NCBI GenBank assembly: GCA_963931925.1
Contig: OZ007572.1
Span: forward strand, 22,678,730-22,742,729
DNA: 64,000 bases
Source of the DNA: Onchidella celtica
Taxonomy: Eukaryota > Mollusca > Gastropoda > Systellommatophora > Onchidiidae
Direction of reading: 5' to 3'
The translations under genes were made by a program, and so were the position numbers. The notes beneath the pieces were generated by a model. The model had not been told where the DNA came from and searched no databases. It saw nothing but the letters and a program-made list of their open reading frames with translations. Every line of letters begins with the position of its first letter. Positions within the stretch are counted from its first letter, which is position 1. This document shows, piece after piece, positions 55,584 to 64,000 of this stretch.

Positions 55584-56888
55584 GTAAGTTGGAGACTATT
55601 ATATTAGAAGTGACTTTAATTTGCGCGCCCCCCCCCCTTTCGGGGATGCCGCGTAGAGAATGCTGATCTACAGAGACCATTATGAGTCCGGCTCAACGGT
55701 AATTGCCATTGTCATTAGACGTGTAAGATGCGCGGTGCAGTGCAGTGTCTTGATATTGTGACTTTATTGTCAAAGTTAACGTTTGCGGTGCTAGATGATA
55801 ATGATGGCTCGCTAACCAAGCTATCACAATTTGCTTGTGTGCATATATATAGTGTGTGTGTAGCATTGCCTTGTTGTGGTAGGCAGTGAGGATTTCCTGA
55901 CATGTTGATGTGGATGACTTATGTTATAGCGAGCGGCACTACACACTTGATTGTATTACGGGTATTTGTGTACCTTGCCAGTACCACTATGCTATAGAGA
56001 GCAGTGTGATTGTGATTGTGTGTTTAATGTTTAAGATGTGTAATTAATTACATGTAGGCCTATTGGAGATGTATAATATTAGTTGGGCCTCACATGTGTG
56101 AGCCCCAGGATTGTCCTATGTGCGGCGGTGGATGAACAACGTTTCAGTGAGTCTACACATGTTGCAATGAGTCTCGCCGACATATATATATATATATCAT
56201 GTGCATGTATTATAGTTATCCAGATGTATTATGCTTCTATGAGTTTCGTAAGTGTGTGAAGGACAGTTTCATTTTAAGGAATGTACACATTACTTTATGT
56301 ATCTAGTGGTGTGTCATACGCATGTTAGCCTGGCGGCATAGCTCCGCGGCTAAGGTCAAAGGGCATGACCCTTCAGTATCGATTGGGAAGGGAAGTAACC
56401 AATACAATAGCCCTGGGGCGGGTTAGTACTAATAATGGGAGTGGGCCTATGAGGATGGCCTGCATTGGGATGCAGCGTCTGTGTTATGGACGGTCAGTGG
56501 GCCATGTTGGCCACTGCGTTATTATTTTATGGAATGGCCACCCTGGATGTGCTGTACACCGGCTCAGTGGAGCGAAACTATTGTGTTCTTGCCCCTTCAT
56601 TTGTTATGTCCTTCATACTTTGATTAGTACATTAATTAGTTTATGTTGCCAGTGTACTAGGAAACTCCTTGTGTGTATGATATAGCCACTTGTAGTTGTT
56701 ATTCATTAACCTTAGCGCTATTTTATTCCATGCATACATATCCAGTTGGTTATTGCTTAAATTCTATATTATATTGTTGTTGTTTGATTTAATACTTAAT
56801 ACTATTACTATGTATGTCCACCATTGATTGCCTGATTAATGTTGTCATTATATCCTAATCATATTTTCGTCTTTTTCTCTTGTTCCAG
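55584..56888 (+). other. intron of the candidate transcript
   Basis: GTAAGT to TTTTTCTCTTGTTCCAG. Contains GT-rich stretches, a (TA)n run near 56186-56196, and near 56338-56400 a tRNA-like phrase (TAGCTCCGCGG ... AGTATCGATTGG) without proper stems. Confidence 0.4.
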
Positions 56889-57070
56889 CTTATGGCTGGT
56901 TGGGCTTCTTTTTTTTGGGCTTCTTCTTTTCTGGGTTTCTTTTCTTTTCTGGGTTTCTTTTCTTTTTCTGGGTTTCTTTTTCCTTTTTCTTGGTAGGGTT
57001 TTCCCTATGCCTTTTGGTAGCGATACCTTTGTTAGGCTTTTGAATAAATAAGATTGCCAGCAGAACCCTG
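56889..57070 (+). ncRNA. candidate spliced transcript, exon 2 with poly(A) signal
   Basis: Begins after a very strong acceptor (CGTCTTTTTCTCTTGTTCCAG). It contains a T-rich tandem phrase (TTTTCTGGGTTTCTTTTC repeated) up to about 56990. AATAAA at 57043..57048 is followed by a GT-rich element CCCTGTGTTTGTTAATCCTG at about 57066, so cleavage near 57060-57070 is expected. Joined to exon 1 the RNA would be about 340 bases plus tail. Confidence 0.4.
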
Positions 57071-58129
57071 TGTTTGTTAATCCTGTGTATCCTCAAGGGA
57101 GTTACTATTGAACCCACGCAGTAACCACATTAGCCACTCGTAGTTCATCCAACATTACGATCCATGAAAATTGATAACGAACACAATTGCAGATACACAA
57201 CTAGTAGCAGCTAGAATCCAGTCAAGCTATTTACATCTTGACGTTTCAACAGCACGAACACAAATCAAACGTGTCTTTGATCTATTAATTGTAAAATCAG
57301 CCATCATGAAGCCTGTCATGTCAAATCTGTGAACTGAACTTCCACAAAGCAGTGTGACGCGTCGACGACGTCTTTGGTTAATGATTGAAACAAGTAATTC
57401 ACCGTAAAATAAAGTAGGCCTAGTTGAGCTATTATTATTTTTATTTTTTTCATACTCAGTAATGATATTGGATCGTTGCTGCCCGTGTTCCAGTTCTTGA
57501 TGAACTAGTGAAAACTTGTGAAATAAAATAAGCTTACTAAAAACAGAAATACTTCTCCCAAAGTACAGTGGATATTAATTATTATATGTAGGCTAATGTG
57601 TGTGTGTGTTCTGGCAAAGCAGTGTATTTCAGTGACTCTTCTCCTGCTGGAGACAGGTGAAATAATAAACATTAGCATGCGTAACTTGAAATGTATTCGA
57701 GTTAAAGAATACATTAAAATTTTAATTATGATATACCACTTTTACTAGACAATCCTGTGACCCACTGGGTCGCCCTTTGAGAGACTTCAAGTTTTAAATA
57801 ATTATATTCATTCCCACAGGATAATGAACTACTGAATTCTGAGATTATATTAATCATAGAGAGAAGTATTCATTTTGGCAGCTATGGTGGTCCTCATTTT
57901 TTTGGGTCAACAGCTTGAGCTTTCAATCCGAATTTTATAGTTTCCCCTAGGCAAGGCTCATTGATGGGCAGATACCGCCAAAGAATAACATCGACTTTTT
58001 TTTTTTAACGGTTGGCTCACTTTAAATGTCTACAGAAATGGAAGTGATTGTCTGGGAGAGTGGCGACGGTCCGATTGCACCAGTTTTTCAAGGGGCACCA
58101 CTTCAGAGTGAACGGTTAGGAACAAAAAG
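57071..58129. other. intergenic sequence, nothing recognised
   Basis: AT-rich; short GT run near 57600. No coding similarity. Confidence 0.4.
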
Positions 58130-58560
58130 TTTAGTTCGAAAAGGCGCCCAGGGGGCTACGTATTTGAGGGAACAGACAGATAAACAGATTATACAGACAG
58201 ACAGCCGGTCAGACATTTAGATAGATAGATAGACAGATAGAGAGAGAGAGAGAGTAAAGAATAGGTGCCGTCCACAAGCCTATATTAGGTTACACGTATT
58301 TTCTATTTAAGCAGATTAATTCTATCTCATTATCTTTGTTCATATGGGATCTCATTTAAGCACTCAGTGGAGTGGGCGGTACATAATCAAGTTCAACTTT
58401 CTGATCACTCAGTCAGATGGGTGGTTGGCGGGCGCTTCTGGCAGAGTCCTCTTCTGTCCTATCATTCTGTCATATTCTGTCAGGTCTTGCTTCTTCCTGG
58501 CACAATGTGATCGTTATCGTGTGGACGTGCTTTCTCCAAACTCAAACTGATTACTCAAGT
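58130..58560 (-). repeat. dispersed repeat related to 15828..16072
   Basis: Carries GATA/GACA units at about 58195-58235. At 58455..58550 it has the reverse complement of the flank seen after the GATA/GACA array at 15969-16072 (CTGTCCTATCATTCTGTCATATTCTGTC, CGTGCTTTCTCCAAACTCAAA in shorter pieces). Bounds are approximate. Confidence 0.5.
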
Positions 58561-59829
58561 GGATCATCAGGTTCAATTTGGCTCGTTAAAATGAAGAATC
58601 AAATCAGGAGAGAAAAAAGTTTGTGTGTTTTGGGTGATTGTGACGTCTTTTTAGGACAAACACCCCAATTGGAGCACACGTGTTCAGAGTTCAGCTTGAA
58701 AATTAATTAGTTGGGGGATACAGTGGATAGAAAAGGAGGAATTGGGGAGATGACACATTGCGCGGATGTTCCCTAATAAATGAACCATGCCGATTGGTTG
58801 AGCGCATGGGAAACACTAGCGACTGGCCACCTCTGCCGTAAACACTTCTACAAGCCCGCTTGTTTCAGTCTTGTTGAGCAACACACACCACAGATTTTCG
58901 ATTGATTTCCTGTACTTATCTTGTGATCAGTGGAGAGGATCAGTTTTTAATGTGTTTTGTGTGTATTTTGATGTTATAATCTCCGTTTTTGAAGAGAATT
59001 CTTCTTTTTCATTGATTTTCTCAAAATTGATGTTTTCAGCAGATAAAATATAATAAATACCTAAAACTTTGTTATTTTCCATCCAAATATGTTGAAATTT
59101 GCATAGATGTTTTGTCAGTGTATATCACACATTTGAATAGAACAAAACTGCAATATCTCTATCAGATTTGTTTTATTGTTATTTGAATAAGGAAAATTGA
59201 CCAAAAAAAAAAAAATCAGTTGTAAAGGATCACCAAGCTTTTGTAGGTGATTAAGAAAGAAAGCCTTCATGAATTTCAAAATCCTTCTGTACAGGAATTT
59301 ATTTATGTCCTAAGTTACCAAATACCAAATTTCAGGACCATTGATAGAAAAACACAAAAGTTATAGGAAAATAAGAAATGTATGATAAAAATCCAAGACG
59401 GCCGCCACTGTTATTAAATAGTGAATGTAAAAAAAATTCTGCCCATTTTTCATCTCCTAACAACAAAAGGGACACATAAATAGCGAAATTTCATTTTTTA
59501 GCCACACAAGCCGTTAAATGTCCACACACATAAGGACACACTGTGTAAACTGCTGACATTAAATGCCAGAGAAACCATGGGGTAGCATAATGTCAGTCCA
59601 ACTCTTGAAAAAAAAAAAAAAATCATTCCTTCACATATTTTGATGCTAAATGTGAAGAATTTGACTGTTTGTTATTACAGTTCACAATTCAGTGTCTAGA
59701 CCAAAAACACGATTGACTTTTTTTTTTTTACCATACACAAAACAAACAAATTTGTTTATATGGAACTTGAAGTTTTTGTCAATCATCATAATGCTGGCAT
59801 CATGGAGACCCCCAGCCCCGCTTTTCCCC
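58561..59829. other. intergenic sequence, nothing recognised
   Basis: AT-rich sequence with several A- and T-runs; no gene found. Confidence 0.4.
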
Positions 59830-60207
59830 CCAAGTAAATAAATAAATAAATATATCACACGTTTTTCATATCAAACAATCTCTGTTAAAAATAATAAACT
59901 AATTCATTCTATAAAAAGATATTATTTTGACTTAATAAAATTACAGTGTATTTAGACCTTAAATATTATGATAGTGTTTCTTGGAAACTATTTTTTCTTC
60001 CAATGTATAACTAGGTAAACAAATAAATAAATAAATAAATTTGTATACAAGTGTCACATGTTTTTTATATGGAACAATCTCTCTTAAAAATAATACTAAA
60101 TTAATTCATTCTATAAAAAGATATTATTTTGACTTAAATGAAAGTCAAATGTCTTTAGACCTTAAATATTATGATAGTGTGTCTTGAAATTATTTTTTCT
60201 TTCGTTG
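59830..60207. repeat. tandem duplication, unit about 190 bp, with (AAAT)n
   Basis: Two units each begin with a TAAATAAATAAATAAA run. They share AACAATCTCT, TAAAAATAATA, TAATTCATTCTATAAAAAGATATTATTTTGACTTAA in pieces, and TTTAGACCTTAAATATTATGATAGTGT. Unit 1 is about 59830..60010 and unit 2 about 60015..60207. It lies just past the 3' end of the dynein gene. Confidence 0.8.
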
Positions 60208-60320
60208 TTGCCTGCTTTATCTCAAACTAAACTAACAACATAGACGGGCAGACCATTTCATATAGGTCCATTGTGCGAAACGATGCCTCATTCTGTAGTA
60301 TCGACAATGAAAAGGTACAG

Positions 60321-60585
60321 TTAATTGTCAGTCTGACACAAGCTGGCACAACCTCTCTTGATCCAGTGCTCTACAGGCATCTTCCCAGTATTTAAAAATA
60401 TGGCCATGACAAAGTTGGTTGAATGGCCCGTGGTGGAGAGAACACCTTTCCTCTCCGATGTTTTGTAAATTGGACAGATGTAACGAGAAGGGCCCTTGTC
60501 TATTTCCGTTGTGAGTTTGGGCTTCAGCCATATGATCGGCACGGCTTCACACAGCATGCGTGGCTTCTGTTCTTCCAAATGGTTA
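60321..60585 (-). CDS. axonemal dynein heavy chain, last coding exon
   Basis: The acceptor TGTGTTTAG precedes base 60585. One base completes the Thr codon split after 61991, then 87 codons follow and TAA at 60323..60321. It encodes the C-terminal domain end of a dynein heavy chain: AVPIIWLKP, then YICPIYKTSERKGVLSTTGH, the family signature STTGHSTNF, and HWIKRGCASLCQTDN at the terminus. This beta-barrel-rich C-terminal lobe packs on the AAA ring. Inner-arm single-headed chains (DNAH3/7/12 group) end this way, with a RGxAxLCQ motif a few residues from the stop. The exact paralogue is not settled by this fragment. Confidence 0.93.
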
Positions 60586-61990
60586 CTAAACACAGAAGAT
60601 AATGAATATGTAATTATTGAAAATACCATTCTAGAATTCCAAACTGCGCATGTGAACTTAAATTAATCATTATATTATCACATCAACATTTTGTTGCCTC
60701 TCTAACTGCTGCTTTATTCTGTCTCTGCTGTTTACAACCAAAAAAAAAAAAAAAAATGAGGTAAGACCACAATATAACATATAACATAACAACGTTTATT
60801 CTATCATTCCTATGGAAGGTGTGAAGGTATCTCACCTTTGGGAGTAGATTTTAAAGTGTTAATCTTTACACATCACCCCGCACCTTCGGGTGCAGACTTT
60901 TTTATAACCGATCAATACATGTCACCCAAGAGGTGCGGCTACTCACACACCCATTCGTAGCACCCTATGTTGCATGGAATAATACGTAGTTTTGTAGCAC
61001 ATACTGTCATCGTTCTTCATGTTTTTAAACAAACAACTGTCATTAAGTTTATCAAGCTTTCCAGTGATACCAAATATAACACCCTAGCTTTATCATAAAA
61101 TTTTATATGAATTTTCAAAAACACCCCAAATTAGGGCATACATAGGTAATAGCCACTATAAACAGCATGAATGTACAGAGAGCATGGGACAGCCATGATC
61201 CTCGCAATGTGAAAAAGTTAAAACAGTTGATCTAACACTTTGTAAGGTTCAACTACAAAACCTTACATGCAATTTTCTCAAAAACGCACTGATGTGGAGA
61301 TGGAATAAAGCAGTGCCATGGTGACAATTTATCTCCAATCCTCAACAATGCCATTGTCAAATATCATTGTTCTATGGACACAAATTCTAAATTACAACAT
61401 CAAATTTTAGTGTCTGACCAAAGAACAGCAAAAGGGGACAGCCTTAAAGAACTTATGGAAGGGTGGAGGTGGGGGCTGTCCCCAGTACATGAAAAGCGTA
61501 CATAGGGGGTTTTCTGCAGTGTGTACCTATGTGTTTCCATTGTGGTCATGAAGTAAAATGTTTGATTTCATTTACTTTCTTCCAGTCAATGAAGGTGCTG
61601 AATTACACAAAAGTCATTTTCCTAATGAAACAGTTGAAGTTTCAGAAAATCAGAGCTTCATCTAAGGCATTCAATATAATATAATATTTAATGGTTGTCT
61701 GCCTGTAAAAGGGGGAAAGAAGAGCAAAGGGGGGTGGGGGCAAGCACATGAAAAGTATGCGTGGAGGGGCAGTGGGAATGAAAACTGCCAAAATCAAGCA
61801 TACATCCTTTCTGGATGGCCCTTAAAGAAAGCAACCATTCTATTTTCAAAGACAGACCACCACGGTTAGCCCTCATCACTGATGTACATGATCAGCCAGT
61901 AAATCAGCCTCCAGACTATAGATCACCTGCTCCTCTATATTCATCATCTTTGATCAATAATGGGGGAGAGGGAGGGGGCTAAACTCTTAC
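60586..61990 (-). other. dynein intron between exons C and D
   Basis: GTAAGAG at 61990 down to the TTTAG acceptor. Contains an A-run near 60739-60756 and the UUCG hairpin. No other feature recognised. Confidence 0.8.
60880..60893 (+). other. UUCG tetraloop hairpin followed by T-run
   Basis: GCACC TTCG GGTGC forms a perfect 5-bp stem with the extra-stable UUCG loop, followed within four bases by TTTTTT. It lies in the last dynein intron, antisense to that gene. It could end a Pol III transcript, but no promoter boxes were found. Confidence 0.35.
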
Positions 61991-62082
61991 GTTTCTCTGT
62001 CCCATCTGGCACCATCTAGAAATAAACCATAGATATATGCACCATCTTTTGGAGCTTTTTCCATTCTGTCCATTGGCAGAAC
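61991..62082 (-). CDS. axonemal dynein heavy chain, exon C
   Basis: Acceptor TCCGTTGCAG, donor AC|GTAAGAG. 92 bases encode VLPMDRMEKAPKDGAYIYGL and then FLDGARWDRE plus two bases of a Thr codon. The phrase (E/K)DGxYIxGLFLDGARWD is a hallmark of the dynein heavy chain C-terminal region. Phases agree with exon B (phase 0) and exon D (phase 2). Confidence 0.93.
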
Positions 62083-63143
62083 CTGCAACGGAACAGAGAG
62101 AGGACTTGTCACTTCAATGATTGACAATATTCAGCATGAGAAATATTTGTATGTTATACAATATGATTCCATTCCATCGTAATCTGTACTGCTTATATCG
62201 TCACCATTCCCTAACACTGTGGTAACTAGTTTAGACTACTTTTCAGGATAAACAAAAACCTGTTTTATTTTAGCACTTCTAGACTAGTGACAAGGACTTT
62301 TGGAAAGTTTGCTATTCAATTATTGTTTGGCATAGAAGTCTAGAATCAAGATCTCTCAATGCAGCTTTGAATGTAGTTATATATATAGCAATTGATTTTC
62401 CAAATTTTCCAAGTCTCAGGCAACGCTGACAATATGTGAGTGATCACACAGAATCAGCAATATGTTACAGCCACTCAAGTTGAGGCAATCGAGCAAAGTG
62501 AGGGTTGGGAGAAAAATTTACCGCTCTGTCATTAGAAAGCGATAGCAGACACAATAACATAAAACTGGCAAAAATAAAAAATTTGATATTTTGTGACCCT
62601 ATCACTATTATGTGCAACATTCTCAACATGATATTACAAATTCTGTACTGTTGCCTTACATATCGAGGGCTGGCGACCAGAATGTTTTATGTCCAGAATT
62701 GTCAAATTGACAAAAATGTTTGAAATTTGTAAAGTTATTGAAAATTCAAATAACTGCAATAACTTCCCCATGGTCACATGAATAGTTTCAGCGGGTTATG
62801 AAATGAAGCCACACAGCTTGTGTCTGGGATATCCACAGGTATTTAAGAGCAATGAATAAAATTGGACATAATACATTCTGGTTGATAACCCCTGCTATTT
62901 ATCAAAGCATCTTCAGATTTGACCAGTTATTTACCTGTTGAGATATTTTTCTTTAATTCTTTAAAAAGTCTGTATAACAATGGTATGTTCATTTTTAGTT
63001 TTTAACTTTAAATATAATGTCTATGTATAACATTGTCTATGTGAATAAACATCCATGTGAAATGTTATTCTGATTCCAAACAGACACATAAAGAAGATAT
63101 TTCCAGTAGATTAGTAGAGTTCTGGTGTCCACCCAATATTTAC
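62083..63143 (-). other. dynein intron between exons B and C
   Basis: 1061 bases, from GTAAAT to the TTGCAG acceptor. It holds the family E element at 62665..62894; the rest is featureless. Confidence 0.8.
62665..62894 (+). mobile_element. family E MITE, copy 2
   Basis: GAGGGCTGGCGACCAGAATG at the left pairs with CATTCTGGTTGATAACCCC at the right, and ATGTCCA pairs with TGGACAT further in. The interior matches copy 1 (47831..48063). It sits inside a dynein intron and is non-coding. Confidence 0.8.
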
Positions 63144-63281
63144 CTCAAAATCAAAGGCAAGTTTATCGATGGGTATAGTGTACTTCCTGGCAAAATTTTG
63201 CATCACTCCCGTCAGGAAGGCTTGTGTAAAGAAAAATCCAGATACCCAAAAATCTTCAGGCTTTCCTTCCTGGTACCATTT
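63144..63281 (-). CDS. axonemal dynein heavy chain, exon B
   Basis: 138 bases, 46 codons, phase 0 at both ends (acceptor TTTTTACTTCAG, donor GAG|GTAAAT). It encodes [20 protein letters not shown] and [20 protein letters not shown]. The [15 protein letters not shown] and [12 protein letters not shown] phrases are diagnostic of axonemal dynein heavy chain C-terminal domains. Confidence 0.94.
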
Positions 63282-63784
63282 CTGAAGTAAAAACAGTGCT
63301 GACAATCATTTTATCATAAGCCCACTTGACAGAAGAGACACACAGAAGACAAATTAGCAAACCATGTTACTGTATACTGTCTCATGTCAATTTTTAACTG
63401 AAAGCTAAGATGGTCATCCATTTTACTCTTTATGTAAGTCCCAGGGTGCACACAATGAATAAAGCCCGCTAACCTAGTCAGTGGCCAAATTCACATGAAC
63501 TGTTTTCATGCCTACTGAAACAAAACATGTGCACAGTTGTACTGTATACCTAGGAAAGGAACACTGACCCAGTTAAGGTGCCAGAGAAAAGCAAGATGAC
63601 AGACAGACTATAAAAGAACTACAGGACAGAAGGACAAGTTGCAGCTCATAATTTCATCTCTTCCCAAAATGTAAACCACTACTAATTTAAATACTTTACC
63701 CGCAATAAATTTTTCTTTGCATTGCCAGAGTAACCCACCATCACTTAAGTTCACAATTATATAGTTTGTTTAAGGATGACTTAC
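63282..63784 (-). other. dynein intron between exons A and B
   Basis: 503 bases, from GTAAGT to ACTTCAG. No feature recognised. Confidence 0.8.
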
Positions 63785-63989
63785 TTCAAGAAATCTCAGT
63801 CGGTCCAGGAATTCATTAATGTAACCTCCAAGAGATTTGAGAGAAGGGTAGGAACGCTTGGCCCACATTGCAGGTTGTTTGCCCACCATTAGACTCCCGG
63901 CGAGGGCCTCCAGATCAGGGGACATAACAACCAGGCCTTTCAGTGCTTTCTGGACATTCACAAGGCTGCTGCGGATGATGACTAAGAGT
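63785..63989 (-). CDS. axonemal dynein heavy chain, exon A (first exon in window)
   Basis: Acceptor TTTACTTTTAG before base 63989, donor GAA|GTAAGT. One leading base belongs to a codon started in an exon beyond the window. The 68 complete codons include SSLVNVQKALKGLVVMSPDL, then GKQPAMWAKRSYPSLKSLGG and a YINEFLDRLRFLE end. These lie in the region after the sixth AAA module, where MSxxLE and PAMWxxxSYPSLKPLGxY phrases are conserved. Dynein heavy chains exceed 4000 residues, so only about the last 5 percent is present. The protein is a motor ATPase of ciliary inner arms. Confidence 0.94.
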
Positions 63990-64000
63990 CTAAAAGTAAA

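Noticed and set aside
56338..56400. tRNA-like sequence
   Set aside because: A- and B-box-like phrases exist, but the T-arm does not pair and the base before the anticodon is wrong. At best a relic.
55250..57120. Solo LTR interpretation of the 55.3-57.1 kb block
   Set aside because: TATA-like box and poly(A) signal would fit, but I found no TG...CA ends with matching 5-bp flanks, and the internal donor/acceptor pair is better explained by splicing.
63111..63305. ATG-initiated short proteins at the dynein exons (also 60321..60629 and 63770..63961)
   Set aside because: The apparent starts are upstream of splice acceptors or internal codons. They are exons of one large gene.
1..64000. CRISPR array, bacterial operon, rRNA or phage features
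   Set aside because: Nothing of these kinds was seen; the tandem repeats present are microsatellites, LTR-internal repeats or duplications without spacer structure.

Overview
This is animal nuclear DNA: spliced genes with very long introns, AT-rich non-coding sequence and many mobile elements. The element mix, long GA/CT microsatellites and protein similarities suggest an invertebrate, most likely a lophotrochozoan such as a mollusc. That assignment is an inference; nothing here fixes the species.

Two host protein genes can be supported. On the + strand a three-exon gene (1843..2166, 39106..39320, 40198..41470) encodes a complete 603-residue rhodopsin-family G-protein-coupled receptor. All splice sites are GT/AG and the phases match. 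Its first intron is about 36.9 kb and holds most of the mobile DNA. On the - strand at the right edge, four exons (63989..63785, 63281..63144, 62082..61991, 60585..60321) encode the C-terminal 232 or so residues of an axonemal inner-arm dynein heavy chain; the rest lies beyond the window. The two genes are convergent. Between them are about 19 kb of repeats, a candidate spliced and probably non-coding transcript (55425..57070, with a TATA-like box, initiator, GTAAGT donor, CAG acceptor and AATAAA), and a weak candidate exon for a single membrane helix.

The giant intron contains two young, complete-ended but internally deleted Ty3/Gypsy LTR retrotransposons. Element 1 (17401..24140) has 1273-bp LTRs and target duplication ATAAT. 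Element 2 (30455..37571) has 1243-bp LTRs and target duplication TTGTT. A related solo LTR (5221..6142) is flanked by GAGCA. All three lie antisense to the receptor gene. In both internal regions the integrase zinc-binding segment follows protease directly and comes before the RT/RNase H remnants. That order is known from the Gmr1-like branch of Gypsy elements, whose capsid is the proposed ancestor of the vertebrate SCAN domain. Element 1 keeps one open 709-codon Gag-protease frame but has lost the integrase core, RT and nearly all of RNase H. Element 2 has lost the integrase core and the N-terminal half of RT. Both must rely on enzymes supplied in trans, yet their LTR pairs differ by only a few bases.

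Smaller elements include two non-autonomous hAT elements with perfect 8-bp duplications, at least six families of short inverted-repeat elements (called A, C, D, E, F, G here), two tRNA-derived SINE copies (one nested inside a family C element), a 5'-truncated LINE 3' end with a (TTATC)n tail, and an older interspersed repeat (Rep-B) that is the target of element 1. I saw no bacterial operons, CRISPR array or rRNA. Long GA/CT microsatellites account for many spurious reading frames.
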